From DASXMT01 sp963781305 (GTDB lineage: Bacteria > Actinomycetota > Acidimicrobiia > Acidimicrobiales > RAAP-2), in contig CAWAFL010000011.1 of the NCBI GenBank assembly GCA_963781305.1, positions 1,612,001-1,676,000 of the forward strand: a stretch of DNA of 64,000 bases, read 5' to 3'. This document shows, piece after piece, positions 16,736-24,911 of the stretch. The position numbers were made by a program, and so were the translations under genes. The first letter of the stretch is position 1. The number at the start of each line of letters is the position of its first letter. Under the pieces are notes generated by a model. The model ran no database searches and had not been told where the DNA came from. It was given only the letters and a program-made list of their open reading frames with translations.

Positions 16736-17500
16736 ATGACCGATGTACTCGAGCTCCCGAAATCGATGCGGTTCGACTCCCTCGATGAGGAGCGGCTCTA
16801 CCGCAAGCAGCGACTGGCTGCGGGGTTCAGGCTGTTCTCGAAGTTCGGCTTCGACGAGGGGATTGCCGGCCACATCACGGCCCGGGATCCCGAGCAGCTC
16901 GACCACTTCTGGGTGAACCCCTTCGGCACCCACTTCGGCCACATTCGGGTCTCGGACCTCATCTTGGTCAACGACAAGGGCGACGTTGTCGTCGGGGACA
17001 AGTCGGTGAACACGGCTGCCTTTGCCATTCACAGCCAGGTGCACGCCGCTCGCCCCGACGTCATCGCCGCTGGCCACGCTCACTCCATCTACGGGAAGTC
17101 GTGGTCGGCGCTGGGACGCCACCTGGACCCGATCACCCAAGATGCCTGCGCCTTCTACGAGGACCACGGCATCTTCGATGACTACACCGGGGTCGTGATC
17201 GATATCGAGGAGGGCAAGCGGATCGCCCACGCCCTGGGCGACTACAAGGCGGTCATCCTTCGCAATCACGGTTTGCTCTCCGTCGGTCATTCGGTGGACG
17301 AGGCCGTGTGGTGGTTCATCACCATGGAGCGTTCGTGCCAGGCGCAGCTTCTTGCCTCGTCGGCCGGGACGCCCGTGCTCATCGATCCGGCCATGGCTCG
17401 ACTCACCGCTGGCCAGGTCGGGTCCCACGCCGCCGGATACTTCAGCTTCCAGCCCCTCTTCGACCGGATCGTGCGAGAGCAGCCCGACCTGCTCGATTGA
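16736..17500 (+). CDS. class II aldolase/adducin-family protein
   Basis: 254 residues from ATG 16736, preceded by GAGGAG. EGIAGHITARDPE (about residues 40-52) is the phosphate-binding loop region; AGHAHSIYGKSWSALG supplies the two zinc His of the HxH motif (about 117-119), and VILRNHGLLSVG the third (about 170). All metal ligands are therefore present. The family includes fuculose- and ribulose-phosphate aldolases/epimerases as well as decarboxylases; this larger, adducin-like version has no assigned substrate and no sugar genes nearby. Confidence 0.88.
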   Translation: MTDVLELPKSMRFDSLDEERLYRKQRLAAGFRLFSKFGFDEGIAGHITARDPEQLDHFWVNPFGTHFGHIRVSDLILVNDKGDVVVGDKSVNTAAFAIHSQVHAARPDVIAAGHAHSIYGKSWSALGRHLDPITQDACAFYEDHGIFDDYTGVVIDIEEGKRIAHALGDYKAVILRNHGLLSVGHSVDEAVWWFITMERSCQAQLLASSAGTPVLIDPAMARLTAGQVGSHAAGYFSFQPLFDRIVREQPDLLD

Positions 17501-17567
17501 GGAGGAACCTGACGGAATCGTCGGGCCGAGGGCGGTTGCCCGAACTGACATCCGCGGCTTGCCTGCC

Positions 17568-17573
17568 TAACCT
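17568..17573 (+). promoter_or_regulatory. -10 element of leaderless SCO1 promoter
   Basis: TAACCT ends 7 bases before GTG 17581 and no ribosome binding site is visible. Confidence 0.4.
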
Positions 17574-17580
17574 CACGGGC

Positions 17581-18357
17581 GTGTTGTCACGACCCTTCCG
17601 ACCGCGGCCCCTGAAGGCGGCGGTGGCCTGGATGGCGTTGCTGGTAGCCGGCATCGCCGTTGCCGCCTGCTCATCGGCCTCCGCCGCCCCTTCCGCCCCG
17701 CCCCCCTCACAGGGCATCTTGCAGAACCGGTTGGTTCCCTCCATCCCGCTGGTGAACGAACAGAACCAACCAGTCACGCTGGCCGATTTCCGGGGTAAGA
17801 CGGTGCTCTTGACCACAACGCTGACGTTGTGCCAGGAGATGTGCCCCCTGACCACCGAGAACCTGATCTTGATCCAGCGGGCCATCAAGGCCGCCGGTCT
17901 CACCAACAAGATCGAGATCGTGGAGTACTCGGTCGACCCGGAACGGGATACGCCGGCCCGGCTCCAGGCCTACGAGCACCTGACGGGAGCGTCGTGGCCC
18001 ATCCTGACCGGCACTCAGGCCAACGTGGACGCCTTGAACAGCTTCTTCCACTTCTATGCCCAGAAGGTCCCCGAGGGCTCACCGCCGCAGCTCGACTGGT
18101 GGACCCACCAGCCCCTGACCTACGACGTCGACCACTCCGATGGCTACGTGCTCATCGACCCTCAGGGTCATGAGCGCTTTGCCACCGCCGCAGCCCCGGA
18201 CGTGACCAGCCACACACTGCCCAAGGCGCTGGACAAGATGCTCGACGACCAGGGGCAACGTAACCTGAACGACCCGACGGGCCAGACGTGGACGGTCCCG
18301 CAGGCCCTGTCGAACATCGGCTGGATGGTGAAGCAGTCGATCCCGGCGACGACCTGA
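17581..18357 (+). CDS. SCO1/SenC-family copper-binding lipoprotein
   Basis: 258 residues. N-terminal hydrophobic segment WMALLVAGIAVAAC ends in a lipobox-like Cys, so an extracytoplasmic lipoprotein is predicted. The SCO thioredoxin-fold motif CxxxC is present in TLCQEMCPL (about residues 83-87), and a metal His candidate in DVDHSDGYVLIDPQG. SCO proteins deliver copper to the CuA site of cytochrome c oxidase or act as thiol oxidoreductases. No oxidase genes are in the window. Convergent with gcvPB, 3 bases apart. Confidence 0.9.
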   Translation: MLSRPFRPRPLKAAVAWMALLVAGIAVAACSSASAAPSAPPPSQGILQNRLVPSIPLVNEQNQPVTLADFRGKTVLLTTTLTLCQEMCPLTTENLILIQRAIKAAGLTNKIEIVEYSVDPERDTPARLQAYEHLTGASWPILTGTQANVDALNSFFHFYAQKVPEGSPPQLDWWTHQPLTYDVDHSDGYVLIDPQGHERFATAAAPDVTSHTLPKALDKMLDDQGQRNLNDPTGQTWTVPQALSNIGWMVKQSIPATT

Positions 18358-18360
18358 CCA

Positions 18361-19911
18361 CTAGGGCCGGGCGTCGAAGGTGGGGATGAGCGTGCGGGCA
18401 GCGCGGGCCTCGTCGACGCGACGTACCGGCGTGGGCCGGGGGGCCTCGGACATCGTGGCCCCGGCCTCGGTCAACGCCTCGGCGGCGATGCGCTCCAACG
18501 CCTCGGCCAAAGCCAGCAGGGTTTGGGGACTCTCCGTCTCTGTCGGCTCGATCATCAGCGCCTCGTCCACGATGAGCGGGAAGTAGACGGTGGGCGAATG
18601 GAACCCCTCCTCGAGGAGGCGCTTGGCCACGTCCAGGGCGCGGACGCCGTGGGGCTGTTTGAGGTTGCGGGCCGAGAGCACCGTCTCGTGCATGCACGGC
18701 CGGTCGAAAGGCACGTCGTAGGTGCCGGTGAGACGCTGCCGGATCCAGTTGGCGTTGAGCACGGCGATCTCGGCGATGCGGCGGAGCCCGTTGCCCCCGT
18801 TGGCCTGGATGTAGGCCAGGGCTCGCGCCAGCACCAGGGCATTGCCGTGCCAGGTGTGCATGCGTCCGATGGAGCGTTCGGGCACCATCCACCCGTACGC
18901 AGGGGACCCGCTGCCCTCGAGACGGCTCGGCCGAGGGCCAGGCAGGAAGGGGACCAGCCGTTCGGACACGGCCACCGGGCCCGCGCCGGGTCCTCCCCCG
19001 CCGTGGGGGGTGGCGAAGGTCTTGTGCAGGTTCATGTGCACGATGTCGAAGCCCATGTCGCCGGGCCGCACCACGCCAAGGATGGCATTCAGGTTGGCGC
19101 CGTCGTAATAGAGCAGCCCCCCCACCTCGTGCACGGCGGCGGCGATCTCGGCGATGTCCTCCTCGAACAGCCCGAGGGTATTGGGGTTGGTCAGCATGAT
19201 GCCGGCCACGTCCTCGTCCAGAACGGAGCGGAGGGAGGCCATGTCCACGCATCCCCGTTCGTCACTGGGCACGGTGACCACCTCGTAGCCGCCCAACGTC
19301 ACCGAGGCCGGATTGGTCCCGTGGGCCGAGTCCGGGATGATCACCTTGTGGCGGGTCGAGTTCTGGGCATCGTGCCACGCCCGCATGAGGAGGAGACCGG
19401 TGAGCTCCCCCGCTGCCCCCGCCGCCGGCTGCAGCGTGGCTGCGGCCATGCCGGTGATCTCGCACAGGGCCTCTTCCAACTCGACCAGGAGGGCCAGCCA
19501 TCCCTGGGTCAGCGGGGCCGGCGCGGCCGGGTGTACCCCGGCCAACCCGGGAAGGGCGGCGACGGCGTCGCACACCTTCGGGTTGTACTTCATGGTGCAC
19601 GAGCCCAGGGGGTAGGCACCAAGGTCGACCGAGAACTGGCGATGGGACAGCCGGGTGAAGTGGGCCACCAGGTCGCGTTCGGACACCTCGGCCAGCGGGA
19701 GCGGCCCGCTACGCCGGTGCTCGGCGGGCACCAGTTCTTCGATCGGCGTCTCGGGCAGCCCGGTGGTTCGGAACGACCAGGCCTGGCGACCGGGATGGGA
19801 CAGCTCGAAGAGGGTGGGCTCGGCGTCTCGGCCCAGCAGCGGCGCGCTGGTGGCCTTTCCCCCGGCAGCCCTCTGGACGACGGCCTCTGTCTGATCGGAC
19901 GGGGTCATCAC
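18361..19911 (-). CDS. gcvPB: glycine dehydrogenase (decarboxylating) subunit 2
   Basis: 516 residues, C-terminal half of the glycine cleavage P-protein. The PLP-binding Lys is in HMNLHKTFATPHGGGGPG (about residue 280), and the His stacking on PLP is in PDSAHGTNPAS (about 197-207). SVDLGAYPLGSCTMKYNP is a family hallmark. GTG 19911 overlaps the gcvPA stop (GTGA). Together with GcvPA it decarboxylates glycine and transfers aminomethyl to the lipoyl H-protein. About 30 residues longer than many bacterial copies, mainly at the N-terminus. Confidence 0.97.
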   Translation of the reverse strand: MMTPSDQTEAVVQRAAGGKATSAPLLGRDAEPTLFELSHPGRQAWSFRTTGLPETPIEELVPAEHRRSGPLPLAEVSERDLVAHFTRLSHRQFSVDLGAYPLGSCTMKYNPKVCDAVAALPGLAGVHPAAPAPLTQGWLALLVELEEALCEITGMAAATLQPAAGAAGELTGLLLMRAWHDAQNSTRHKVIIPDSAHGTNPASVTLGGYEVVTVPSDERGCVDMASLRSVLDEDVAGIMLTNPNTLGLFEEDIAEIAAAVHEVGGLLYYDGANLNAILGVVRPGDMGFDIVHMNLHKTFATPHGGGGPGAGPVAVSERLVPFLPGPRPSRLEGSGSPAYGWMVPERSIGRMHTWHGNALVLARALAYIQANGGNGLRRIAEIAVLNANWIRQRLTGTYDVPFDRPCMHETVLSARNLKQPHGVRALDVAKRLLEEGFHSPTVYFPLIVDEALMIEPTETESPQTLLALAEALERIAAEALTEAGATMSEAPRPTPVRRVDEARAARTLIPTFDARP

Positions 19912-21260
19912 GCCACCGCCTTTGCGAAGGCGGTGGCATAGCCGTCGATCTCGGAGCGTGTTCTGCGCTCGGTCACCGCCACCAGGAGGCCATGGTCCCC
20001 GTCGGCATAGCCGTCGTCAAGGGCGATCCCGGCCAGGAAGCCCTCGTCGGCCAGCCGCTCGATGACGACGTCGGCCGGCACGGGCGTGCGGACTGCGAAC
20101 TCACGGAGGACCGGTGCAGTGACGTAGGGGGTCACGCCGTCGACGGCCAGCAACGCGTCACGGCAGTACTTCGTGGCCCGTGCGCACCGGAGGCCCAGCT
20201 CGGCGATCCCCGACGTTCCCAGCCAGCCCAGCTGCACGGCGGCCGTCACCGCCATGAGGGTCTGGTTGGTGCATACGTTCGACGTGGCCTTCTCCCTACG
20301 GATGTCCTGTTCCCGGGCCCGGAGGGTGGTGACATAGGCGCGGCGTCCGTCGGCGTCCATCGTCTCGCCCACCAAGCGCCCAGGGAGGCGTCGGACGTGG
20401 GCCTGGGCGCAGGCGAACAGACCGAGGTAGGGGCCACCGAACCCGAGCGTGGTGCCGAAGACCTGGCCTTCGCCCACCACCACGTCGGCCCCCCACGCCC
20501 CCGGCGAGCGCAGGACGCCGGCGGCCACCGGGTCCGCCGCAACGACCAGGATGGCACCGGTGCGGTCACAGATGTACCGAGCGGCACCGATGTCCTCCAG
20601 GCACCCGAGATAGTTCGGGTAGCCAACCAGGAGTACGCCCGGCACATCATCTCCGGTCAGCCCGTCGACCTCCGGCCATGCCGTCCGGCCGTCGGCCAGG
20701 TCGATCGTGGACAGCTGGTGCCCGGTGCCCGCTGCGCACGTGGCCAACATCTGGCGCCAGTGGGGATGGATCCCGGCGGACACCCACACCCGTTGGCGCC
20801 CCGACGCAGCCACCCCCAGGTTCACTGCCTCGACTGCGGCGCTGGCCCCGTCGTACAGAGAGGCGTTGGCCACCGGCAGACCCGAGAGCCGGGAGATCAT
20901 GGTCTGGAACTCGAAGACGGCCTGAAGCACCCCTTGGGCCACCTCGGGTTGGTACGGCGTGTACGAGGTAACGAACTCCGAGCGACCGGCGAGCGCCTTG
21001 GTGACCGAAGGGATCTCGTGGTCATAGGCGCCGCCTCCGGCAAAACAGACCAGGCGATCGTTCCGGGCCCGGTTGCTCTCGCCCAGCTCGTCGAAACGGG
21101 CCAGGACGTCGGGCTCGCCGGCGCTGTCGGCCAGCTCCAGCCCTCGCTGCAGGCGCAGGGCCTCGGGAACGACCTCGAACAGTTCGTCGACCGATGCCAG
21201 TCCCAGAAAGGACAGCATGCTGGCTACTTCGTCATCGGTATGCGGGATGTAGGTGCCCAC
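19908..21260 (-). CDS. gcvPA: glycine dehydrogenase (decarboxylating) subunit 1
   Basis: 450 residues. MGTYIPHTDDEVASMLSFLG, SYTPYQPEVAQGVLQAVFEFQTMI-type segments and EKATSNVCTNQTLMA are characteristic of GcvPA. GTG start. It sits between gcvT and gcvPB with a 25-base gap and a 4-base overlap, so all three are one transcript. The split P-protein is used by many thermophiles, Firmicutes and some deep actinobacteria, unlike the single-chain GcvP of mycobacteria. Confidence 0.97.
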   Translation of the reverse strand: MGTYIPHTDDEVASMLSFLGLASVDELFEVVPEALRLQRGLELADSAGEPDVLARFDELGESNRARNDRLVCFAGGGAYDHEIPSVTKALAGRSEFVTSYTPYQPEVAQGVLQAVFEFQTMISRLSGLPVANASLYDGASAAVEAVNLGVAASGRQRVWVSAGIHPHWRQMLATCAAGTGHQLSTIDLADGRTAWPEVDGLTGDDVPGVLLVGYPNYLGCLEDIGAARYICDRTGAILVVAADPVAAGVLRSPGAWGADVVVGEGQVFGTTLGFGGPYLGLFACAQAHVRRLPGRLVGETMDADGRRAYVTTLRAREQDIRREKATSNVCTNQTLMAVTAAVQLGWLGTSGIAELGLRCARATKYCRDALLAVDGVTPYVTAPVLREFAVRTPVPADVVIERLADEGFLAGIALDDGYADGDHGLLVAVTERRTRSEIDGYATAFAKAVA

Positions 21261-21285
21261 AGGCCATGCACTCCTCGGTGGTTGA

Positions 21286-22413
21286 TCAGCGGGTGCCGGC
21301 CCACTGGCCGGCGTGGACGAACGGGGTCTCTACGATGGTCCCATCCAACGAACGACCCCGCAGGGAGATGGTCACGGCGGTGCCGGGTTGGCGGTCGACG
21401 GTCGCCGACACCAGGGCCAGGGCGATGCCATGCCCGAGCATGGGAGAGAAGTTGCCACTGGTCACCGTGCCCACCTCGGCGCCGTCGACCAGAACGGTTG
21501 AACCCTCTCGCGGCGGCTGCCGTCCGGGCGTGCTCACTCCGACCAGATGGCGTCGGACCCCGGCCGCCCGCTCTGCCTCCAGAGCCTGCCGTCCCCGGAA
21601 TTGGGCTTTGTCCCAACCGATGACCCAGCCCAGGCCGGCCTGGAGCGGGGTGATGCCGGGGCCGAGCTCGTGGCCGTGGAGGGGCAGGGCAGCCTCGAGC
21701 CGGAGCGTGTCCCGAGCCCCGAGGCCGGCCGGGACGATGCCGGCGCTCAGCACGGCGTCCCAAAACCCCTCGGCCATCTCGGCGGGCAGGGCGCACTCCA
21801 CCCCGTCCTCGCCCGTGTAGCCGGTACCGGCCACGCGACAGGGCACGCCGCGCCAATCGAACGTGCCCACCTTGAACCGCGGCACGGCGGCGGCATCGGG
21901 GGCGACGGCGGCCAACCGACGGCGAGCGTCGGGACCCTGGATGGCGATGATGGCGCGGGTGCTGGTGGTGTCGGCTCCGCCGATGGCCGACACCACCCGC
22001 TCGGTATTGGAGGCATTGGGCATCACATCGAACACGTTCTCGTCTAGCCACCACACGATGATGTCGTCCACCACCGATGCGTCGTGCTCGTCGAGCAGGT
22101 GGGTGTACTGGGCTCGCCCGGGCCCGACCCTCCGTAGGTCATTGGAGAGCGAGCCCTGGAGTTGATCGAAGGCATCGGCGCCCTCCACCCGCACGGTACC
22201 CAGGTGGCTCACATCGAAAGCGACCGCACCGGTCCGGCAGGCCCGATGCTCGGCCAGGGTCCCGTCCGGGTAGGCCAGCGGCATCTGCCACCCGCCGAAC
22301 TCGACCAACTTGGCTCCCAGTCGACGATGGGCACCGACCAGCGGGCTCTGGCGAAGGACCGGTGCTTCGCTCCGCTGGCCGACGGAGGTACTGCTCGGAG
22401 ATGCGTCGGTCAC
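21286..22413 (-). CDS. gcvT: aminomethyltransferase, glycine cleavage T-protein
   Basis: 375 residues. Family features: SPLVGAHRRLGAKLVEFGGW at the N-terminus, VAFDVSHLGTVRVEGADAF, and the folate-site Asp region YTGEDGVECALP (about residues 195-206). It transfers the methylene group from aminomethyl-lipoyl H-protein to tetrahydrofolate and releases ammonia. It begins 35 bases after the upstream nuclease-like gene and precedes gcvPA. No glycine riboswitch is seen in the short gap. Confidence 0.96.
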   Translation of the reverse strand: MTDASPSSTSVGQRSEAPVLRQSPLVGAHRRLGAKLVEFGGWQMPLAYPDGTLAEHRACRTGAVAFDVSHLGTVRVEGADAFDQLQGSLSNDLRRVGPGRAQYTHLLDEHDASVVDDIIVWWLDENVFDVMPNASNTERVVSAIGGADTTSTRAIIAIQGPDARRRLAAVAPDAAAVPRFKVGTFDWRGVPCRVAGTGYTGEDGVECALPAEMAEGFWDAVLSAGIVPAGLGARDTLRLEAALPLHGHELGPGITPLQAGLGWVIGWDKAQFRGRQALEAERAAGVRRHLVGVSTPGRQPPREGSTVLVDGAEVGTVTSGNFSPMLGHGIALALVSATVDRQPGTAVTISLRGRSLDGTIVETPFVHAGQWAGTR

Positions 22414-22448
22414 CCCGCCACACTAAACGGTGCGGCGGGATCGAGAGG

Positions 22449-22862
22449 TCAAGCAGGGCGGGCGATGTTGCCGAACCGACCCACACCCAGTCCGTCGCCG
22501 ACCAGTCCGTACTTGGCCAAAAGGGCCAGGGTGTCCCGTTGGTACAGGACCTTCACTCGGACTTCCGGGTAGAGCTCGCGGAGCCGACGGACCTTGCCGT
22601 TCTTCTTGGTCACGAGCGGCTGGTTCATGGTGGTCAACTCCACGAACAGACGCTGCGCCGGAAGCCAGAAGTCGGGGCGGAACCCGGCGGTGGGCTTTCC
22701 CCGCTCGTCCCAGCGGAGGGCGAACTCGACCGGTTCGTACTCCCACGCCACGCCGTAGAAATCGAGGATGCGTGCGAACCGACGCTCGGAGTCGTGAGCG
22801 AACCGGATCTCCTCGGGGATCGCCAACCAGTGCTCCTGGGGATCCGTCGCCGCCCGGGTCAA
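22449..22862 (-). CDS. PD-(D/E)XK nuclease-like small protein in the gcv operon
   Basis: 137 residues, function unknown. The core FRPDFWLPAQRLFVELTTM (about residues 81-99) followed by a Lys-rich helix and VRVKVLYQRD has the Asp-strand-Glu arrangement of very-short-patch-repair/restriction-like nucleases, with ELT in place of ExK. It overlaps the MerR gene stop (start 22862 versus stop 22859) and precedes gcvT, so it is co-transcribed. Actinobacteria often carry such a protein beside the Rv1830-like MerR gene. Nuclease activity is inference. Confidence 0.7.
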   Translation of the reverse strand: MTRAATDPQEHWLAIPEEIRFAHDSERRFARILDFYGVAWEYEPVEFALRWDERGKPTAGFRPDFWLPAQRLFVELTTMNQPLVTKKNGKVRRLRELYPEVRVKVLYQRDTLALLAKYGLVGDGLGVGRFGNIARPA

Positions 22863-23380
22863 CGCTCGGCTGCCTCGGAAGTGGCCAAGTACCGAGCCGC
22901 AGGGTGACTCTCGGGGATGTGAGGGCCAGCACTCGGTCCGCTGATCTTCACGATGGCTGCCTCGAGCTCTTTGACCACGCCGGACAGTGGGAGCACGTTG
23001 AACACGCCTTGACCGCCGGCGAGGAGGTCGACGACTTCGCCGTTCGAGTGGGCCAGTACCGAGCGGGACCCGGCCAGGACCAACTGGGCCGAGGCAAGGT
23101 CGGCACCGAGATCATCGCGGAGGCACTGGATGGCTTGACGGGCCTGCTTCAACTTCAGGCCGGCATCGAGGAGCTGCTTGATGACCTTCAGCTCCAACAC
23201 GTCGTTGTACGAGTACCGACGCTGGCTGCCGCTACCCCGGGCGTCTGCAATCGAAGGGCGGAGCAGTCCGGTGCGTGCCCAGTAATCCAACTGGCGATAC
23301 GTGATCCCGACGAGCGAGCACACTTGGGGCCCGCGGAACCCGTCTTCGGGGACATCGCTGATGGTGCGTGCCGTCATCAA
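22859..23380 (-). CDS. MerR-family regulator, Rv1830-like
   Basis: 173 residues. FRGPQVCSLVGITYRQLDYWARTGLLRPS (about residues 15-43) is the winged helix-turn-helix, followed by GSGSQRRYSYNDVLELKVIKQLLDAGLKL and a GGQGVFNVLPLSGVVKELE dimer/ligand segment, matching mycobacterial Rv1830. First gene of the MerR - nuclease-like - gcvT - gcvPA - gcvPB operon. Rv1830 also lies near gcvB in mycobacteria, so the association is conserved. Likely autoregulated through the inverted repeat at 23404-23438. Confidence 0.9.
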   Translation of the reverse strand: MMTARTISDVPEDGFRGPQVCSLVGITYRQLDYWARTGLLRPSIADARGSGSQRRYSYNDVLELKVIKQLLDAGLKLKQARQAIQCLRDDLGADLASAQLVLAGSRSVLAHSNGEVVDLLAGGQGVFNVLPLSGVVKELEAAIVKISGPSAGPHIPESHPAARYLATSEAAER

Positions 23381-23403
23381 CCCTCCTCCTCCACCTCGAC
23401 GAG

Positions 23404-23438
23404 AGGTTGACCATCAACCGAAAGTAGAAGGTCAACCT
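23404..23438. promoter_or_regulatory. operator candidate of the MerR/gcv operon
   Basis: AGGTTGACC (23404-23412) and its exact reverse complement GGTCAACCT (23430-23438) are 17 bases apart, and the first arm also forms GGTTGA-CCA-TCAACC (23405-23419). It lies 24-58 bases upstream of the MerR start, where a MerR protein is expected to bind. Confidence 0.6.
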
Positions 23439-23552
23439 GACGACCTCACGGTACCACACCAGCGTAATTACGGCGGTGTGAGATCCAACCACCCTGATCG
23501 GGCCAGCTGGGCCTGATTTGGAAGACCCCACTTGCGCGGCAATGATCGAGGC

Positions 23553-23915
23553 ATGACCGTGATCAAGATCAACGCCATTACCGTGCCGTCCGACTCGGGA
23601 GACGAGCTGGCTCGGCGCTTTGCCAACCGGGCCGGTGCCGTCGACGGCGCCGACGGCTTCGAGGGGTTCGAGCTGATGCGCCCCGCCGATGACCGAGAGA
23701 CGTGGTTGGTGGTGACCCGCTGGCGAGACGACGCCGCATTCGAGGCGTGGGTGGCGTCACCCGCGTTCGGACACGGACATCGCGGTTCGTCGGAGGGTTC
23801 CGTCAACCCTCATGGCGGACATGGTTCGGGCGGTGACAGTGGTGAGGCCGCCCCGGTGTCGATGAGCAGTGAGCTGTGGGCCTACGAGGTGGTCGACCTG
23901 TCGAAGCCCGCATGA
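23553..23915 (+). CDS. antibiotic-biosynthesis-monooxygenase-fold protein, possibly heme-degrading
   Basis: 120 residues. The beta strand IKINAITVPSDSGDELARRFANRAGAVDGADGFEGFELMRP and WLVVTRWRDDAAFEAWVAS are typical of ABM/IsdG-MhuD small dimeric oxygenases. An Asn/Trp/His catalytic set cannot be assigned with confidence; HGHRG (about 77-81) contains His residues where heme ligands sit. ATG 23553 has GAGG upstream. Its stop overlaps the DUF2889 start (ATGA), so they are coupled. Confidence 0.75.
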   Translation: MTVIKINAITVPSDSGDELARRFANRAGAVDGADGFEGFELMRPADDRETWLVVTRWRDDAAFEAWVASPAFGHGHRGSSEGSVNPHGGHGSGGDSGEAAPVSMSSELWAYEVVDLSKPA

Positions 23916-24523
23916 GCATCGCATCTGTGTCGAGTACCGCGGTACCGGTGCATCGTCGCTCGATCGAGTACGAGGCGTTCGAGGTTGATGGCGCGCTGAC
24001 CATCGTCGGGAAGCTTCAGGACTCTCGGCCGTGGGCGCAAGCTCCGGACGTTGGTCGCGTGCACGACATGGAACTGCGGGTGACGGTTCGGATGTCCGAC
24101 TTCACCATTACCGATGCCGAAGCGGTGATGCGCACCTTTCCCCACGCCGAGTGCCCAAGCATCGTCGAGGCCTTTCGGGGCATGGTGGGACTCAGCGTTG
24201 CTCGCGGCTACACGCGTGCGGTGCAGGAACGGTTCGGTGGCGTTTCCGGGTGTACCCATCTGGAACACCTGGCCCGTTCCCTCGGGCCCGTGGTGATCCA
24301 AGCGGCGACTTCGTGCATGGCGCGGTCGAGGTTCGACGGACAACGGGCACGGGGCGATGGCGACACGGGAACGAGCCCGGTCGCCATCCGCAACTCCTGC
24401 CACGTCTGGGCAGAGGGCGGCATCGCCGAACAGAAGCTGGCTCTGGGCTGGCAGCCGGGCCGGGACACCTATCCCGCCCCCGCCCTGGTCCACTTTGCCA
24501 GGCGGGCCCCCACCGACAGCTGA
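23912..24523 (+). CDS. DUF2889-family protein
   Basis: 203 residues. VPVHRRSIEYEAFEVDGALTIVG, VHDMELRVTVRMSDFTITDAEAVMRTFPHAECP and CTHLEHLARSLGPVVIQA are the signature blocks of DUF2889, a family of unknown function with several conserved His and Cys (HxxE, CTHL) that could bind metal. It overlaps the ABM gene and is followed after 52 bases by the SxGS-repeat gene, forming a probable three-gene unit. Confidence 0.85.
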   Translation: MSIASVSSTAVPVHRRSIEYEAFEVDGALTIVGKLQDSRPWAQAPDVGRVHDMELRVTVRMSDFTITDAEAVMRTFPHAECPSIVEAFRGMVGLSVARGYTRAVQERFGGVSGCTHLEHLARSLGPVVIQAATSCMARSRFDGQRARGDGDTGTSPVAIRNSCHVWAEGGIAEQKLALGWQPGRDTYPAPALVHFARRAPTDS

Positions 24524-24575
24524 ACCTTTGTCGTTGTCCGCGGCGCGCCGCGATCGGATCCGACATGATGGTGGT

Positions 24576-24857
24576 GTGCCCAATGCCAGAGGCTCTTCAG
24601 CCCTGTCGATCCGATCGGAGGGCTCACTCCTCTCGATCAACTCCAAGGGGTCGATCCTTTCGATCAACTCGGTGGGTTCGGTCCTGTCCATCGGCTCGAT
24701 CGGCTCTGCCGGGTCGGTGCTCTCCGTCGGTAGCTTCTTGAGCATCGCCTCGGTCATGTCGGCGGCGTCGGTCCTCTCCGTGATGTCCTGGCGGTCCTGG
24801 CGCGGCGTGCTCGCGGGTGGAACGGGCCTTGGCGTCCGCTCGGTCCGCCGCTCCTGA
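24576..24857 (+). CDS. short SxGS-repeat protein
   Basis: 93 residues from GTG 24576. After a short start it consists of about seven tandem units near LSIxSxGS (for example LSIRSEGS, LSINSKGS, LSINSVGS, LSIGSIGS) followed by degenerate units and a SWRSWRG tail. Serine and small or hydrophobic residues alternate, as in a beta-solenoid or stacked beta ladder. Serine is read from several codons, so this is not a simple DNA repeat. The antisense frame also stays open and would read ELIERIDP-type repeats, but the plus strand fits the operon. Function unknown. Confidence 0.6.
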   Translation: MPNARGSSALSIRSEGSLLSINSKGSILSINSVGSVLSIGSIGSAGSVLSVGSFLSIASVMSAASVLSVMSWRSWRGVLAGGTGLGVRSVRRS

Positions 24858-24911
24858 CCGACTGGACGGGCTCAGCGGAGCGCGTACCTCGGTCAGGCGT
24901 TGGCGGGTCGG

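Noticed and set aside
18523..21623. Long plus-strand open frames antisense to gcvPB and gcvPA
   Set aside because: They are mirror frames of high-GC coding DNA; composition is Gly/Arg/His/Val-rich and no family is recognisable, whereas the minus strand encodes intact enzymes.
22414..22448. Glycine riboswitch before gcvT
   Set aside because: The gap to the upstream gene is only 35 bases and has no riboswitch motif; the operon begins at the MerR gene.
23882..24757. Minus-strand frame reading ELIERIDP-type repeats opposite the SxGS gene
   Set aside because: The plus-strand frame is in the direction of the DUF2889 operon and starts after it; the antisense frame also covers DUF2889, which is a known family on the plus strand.
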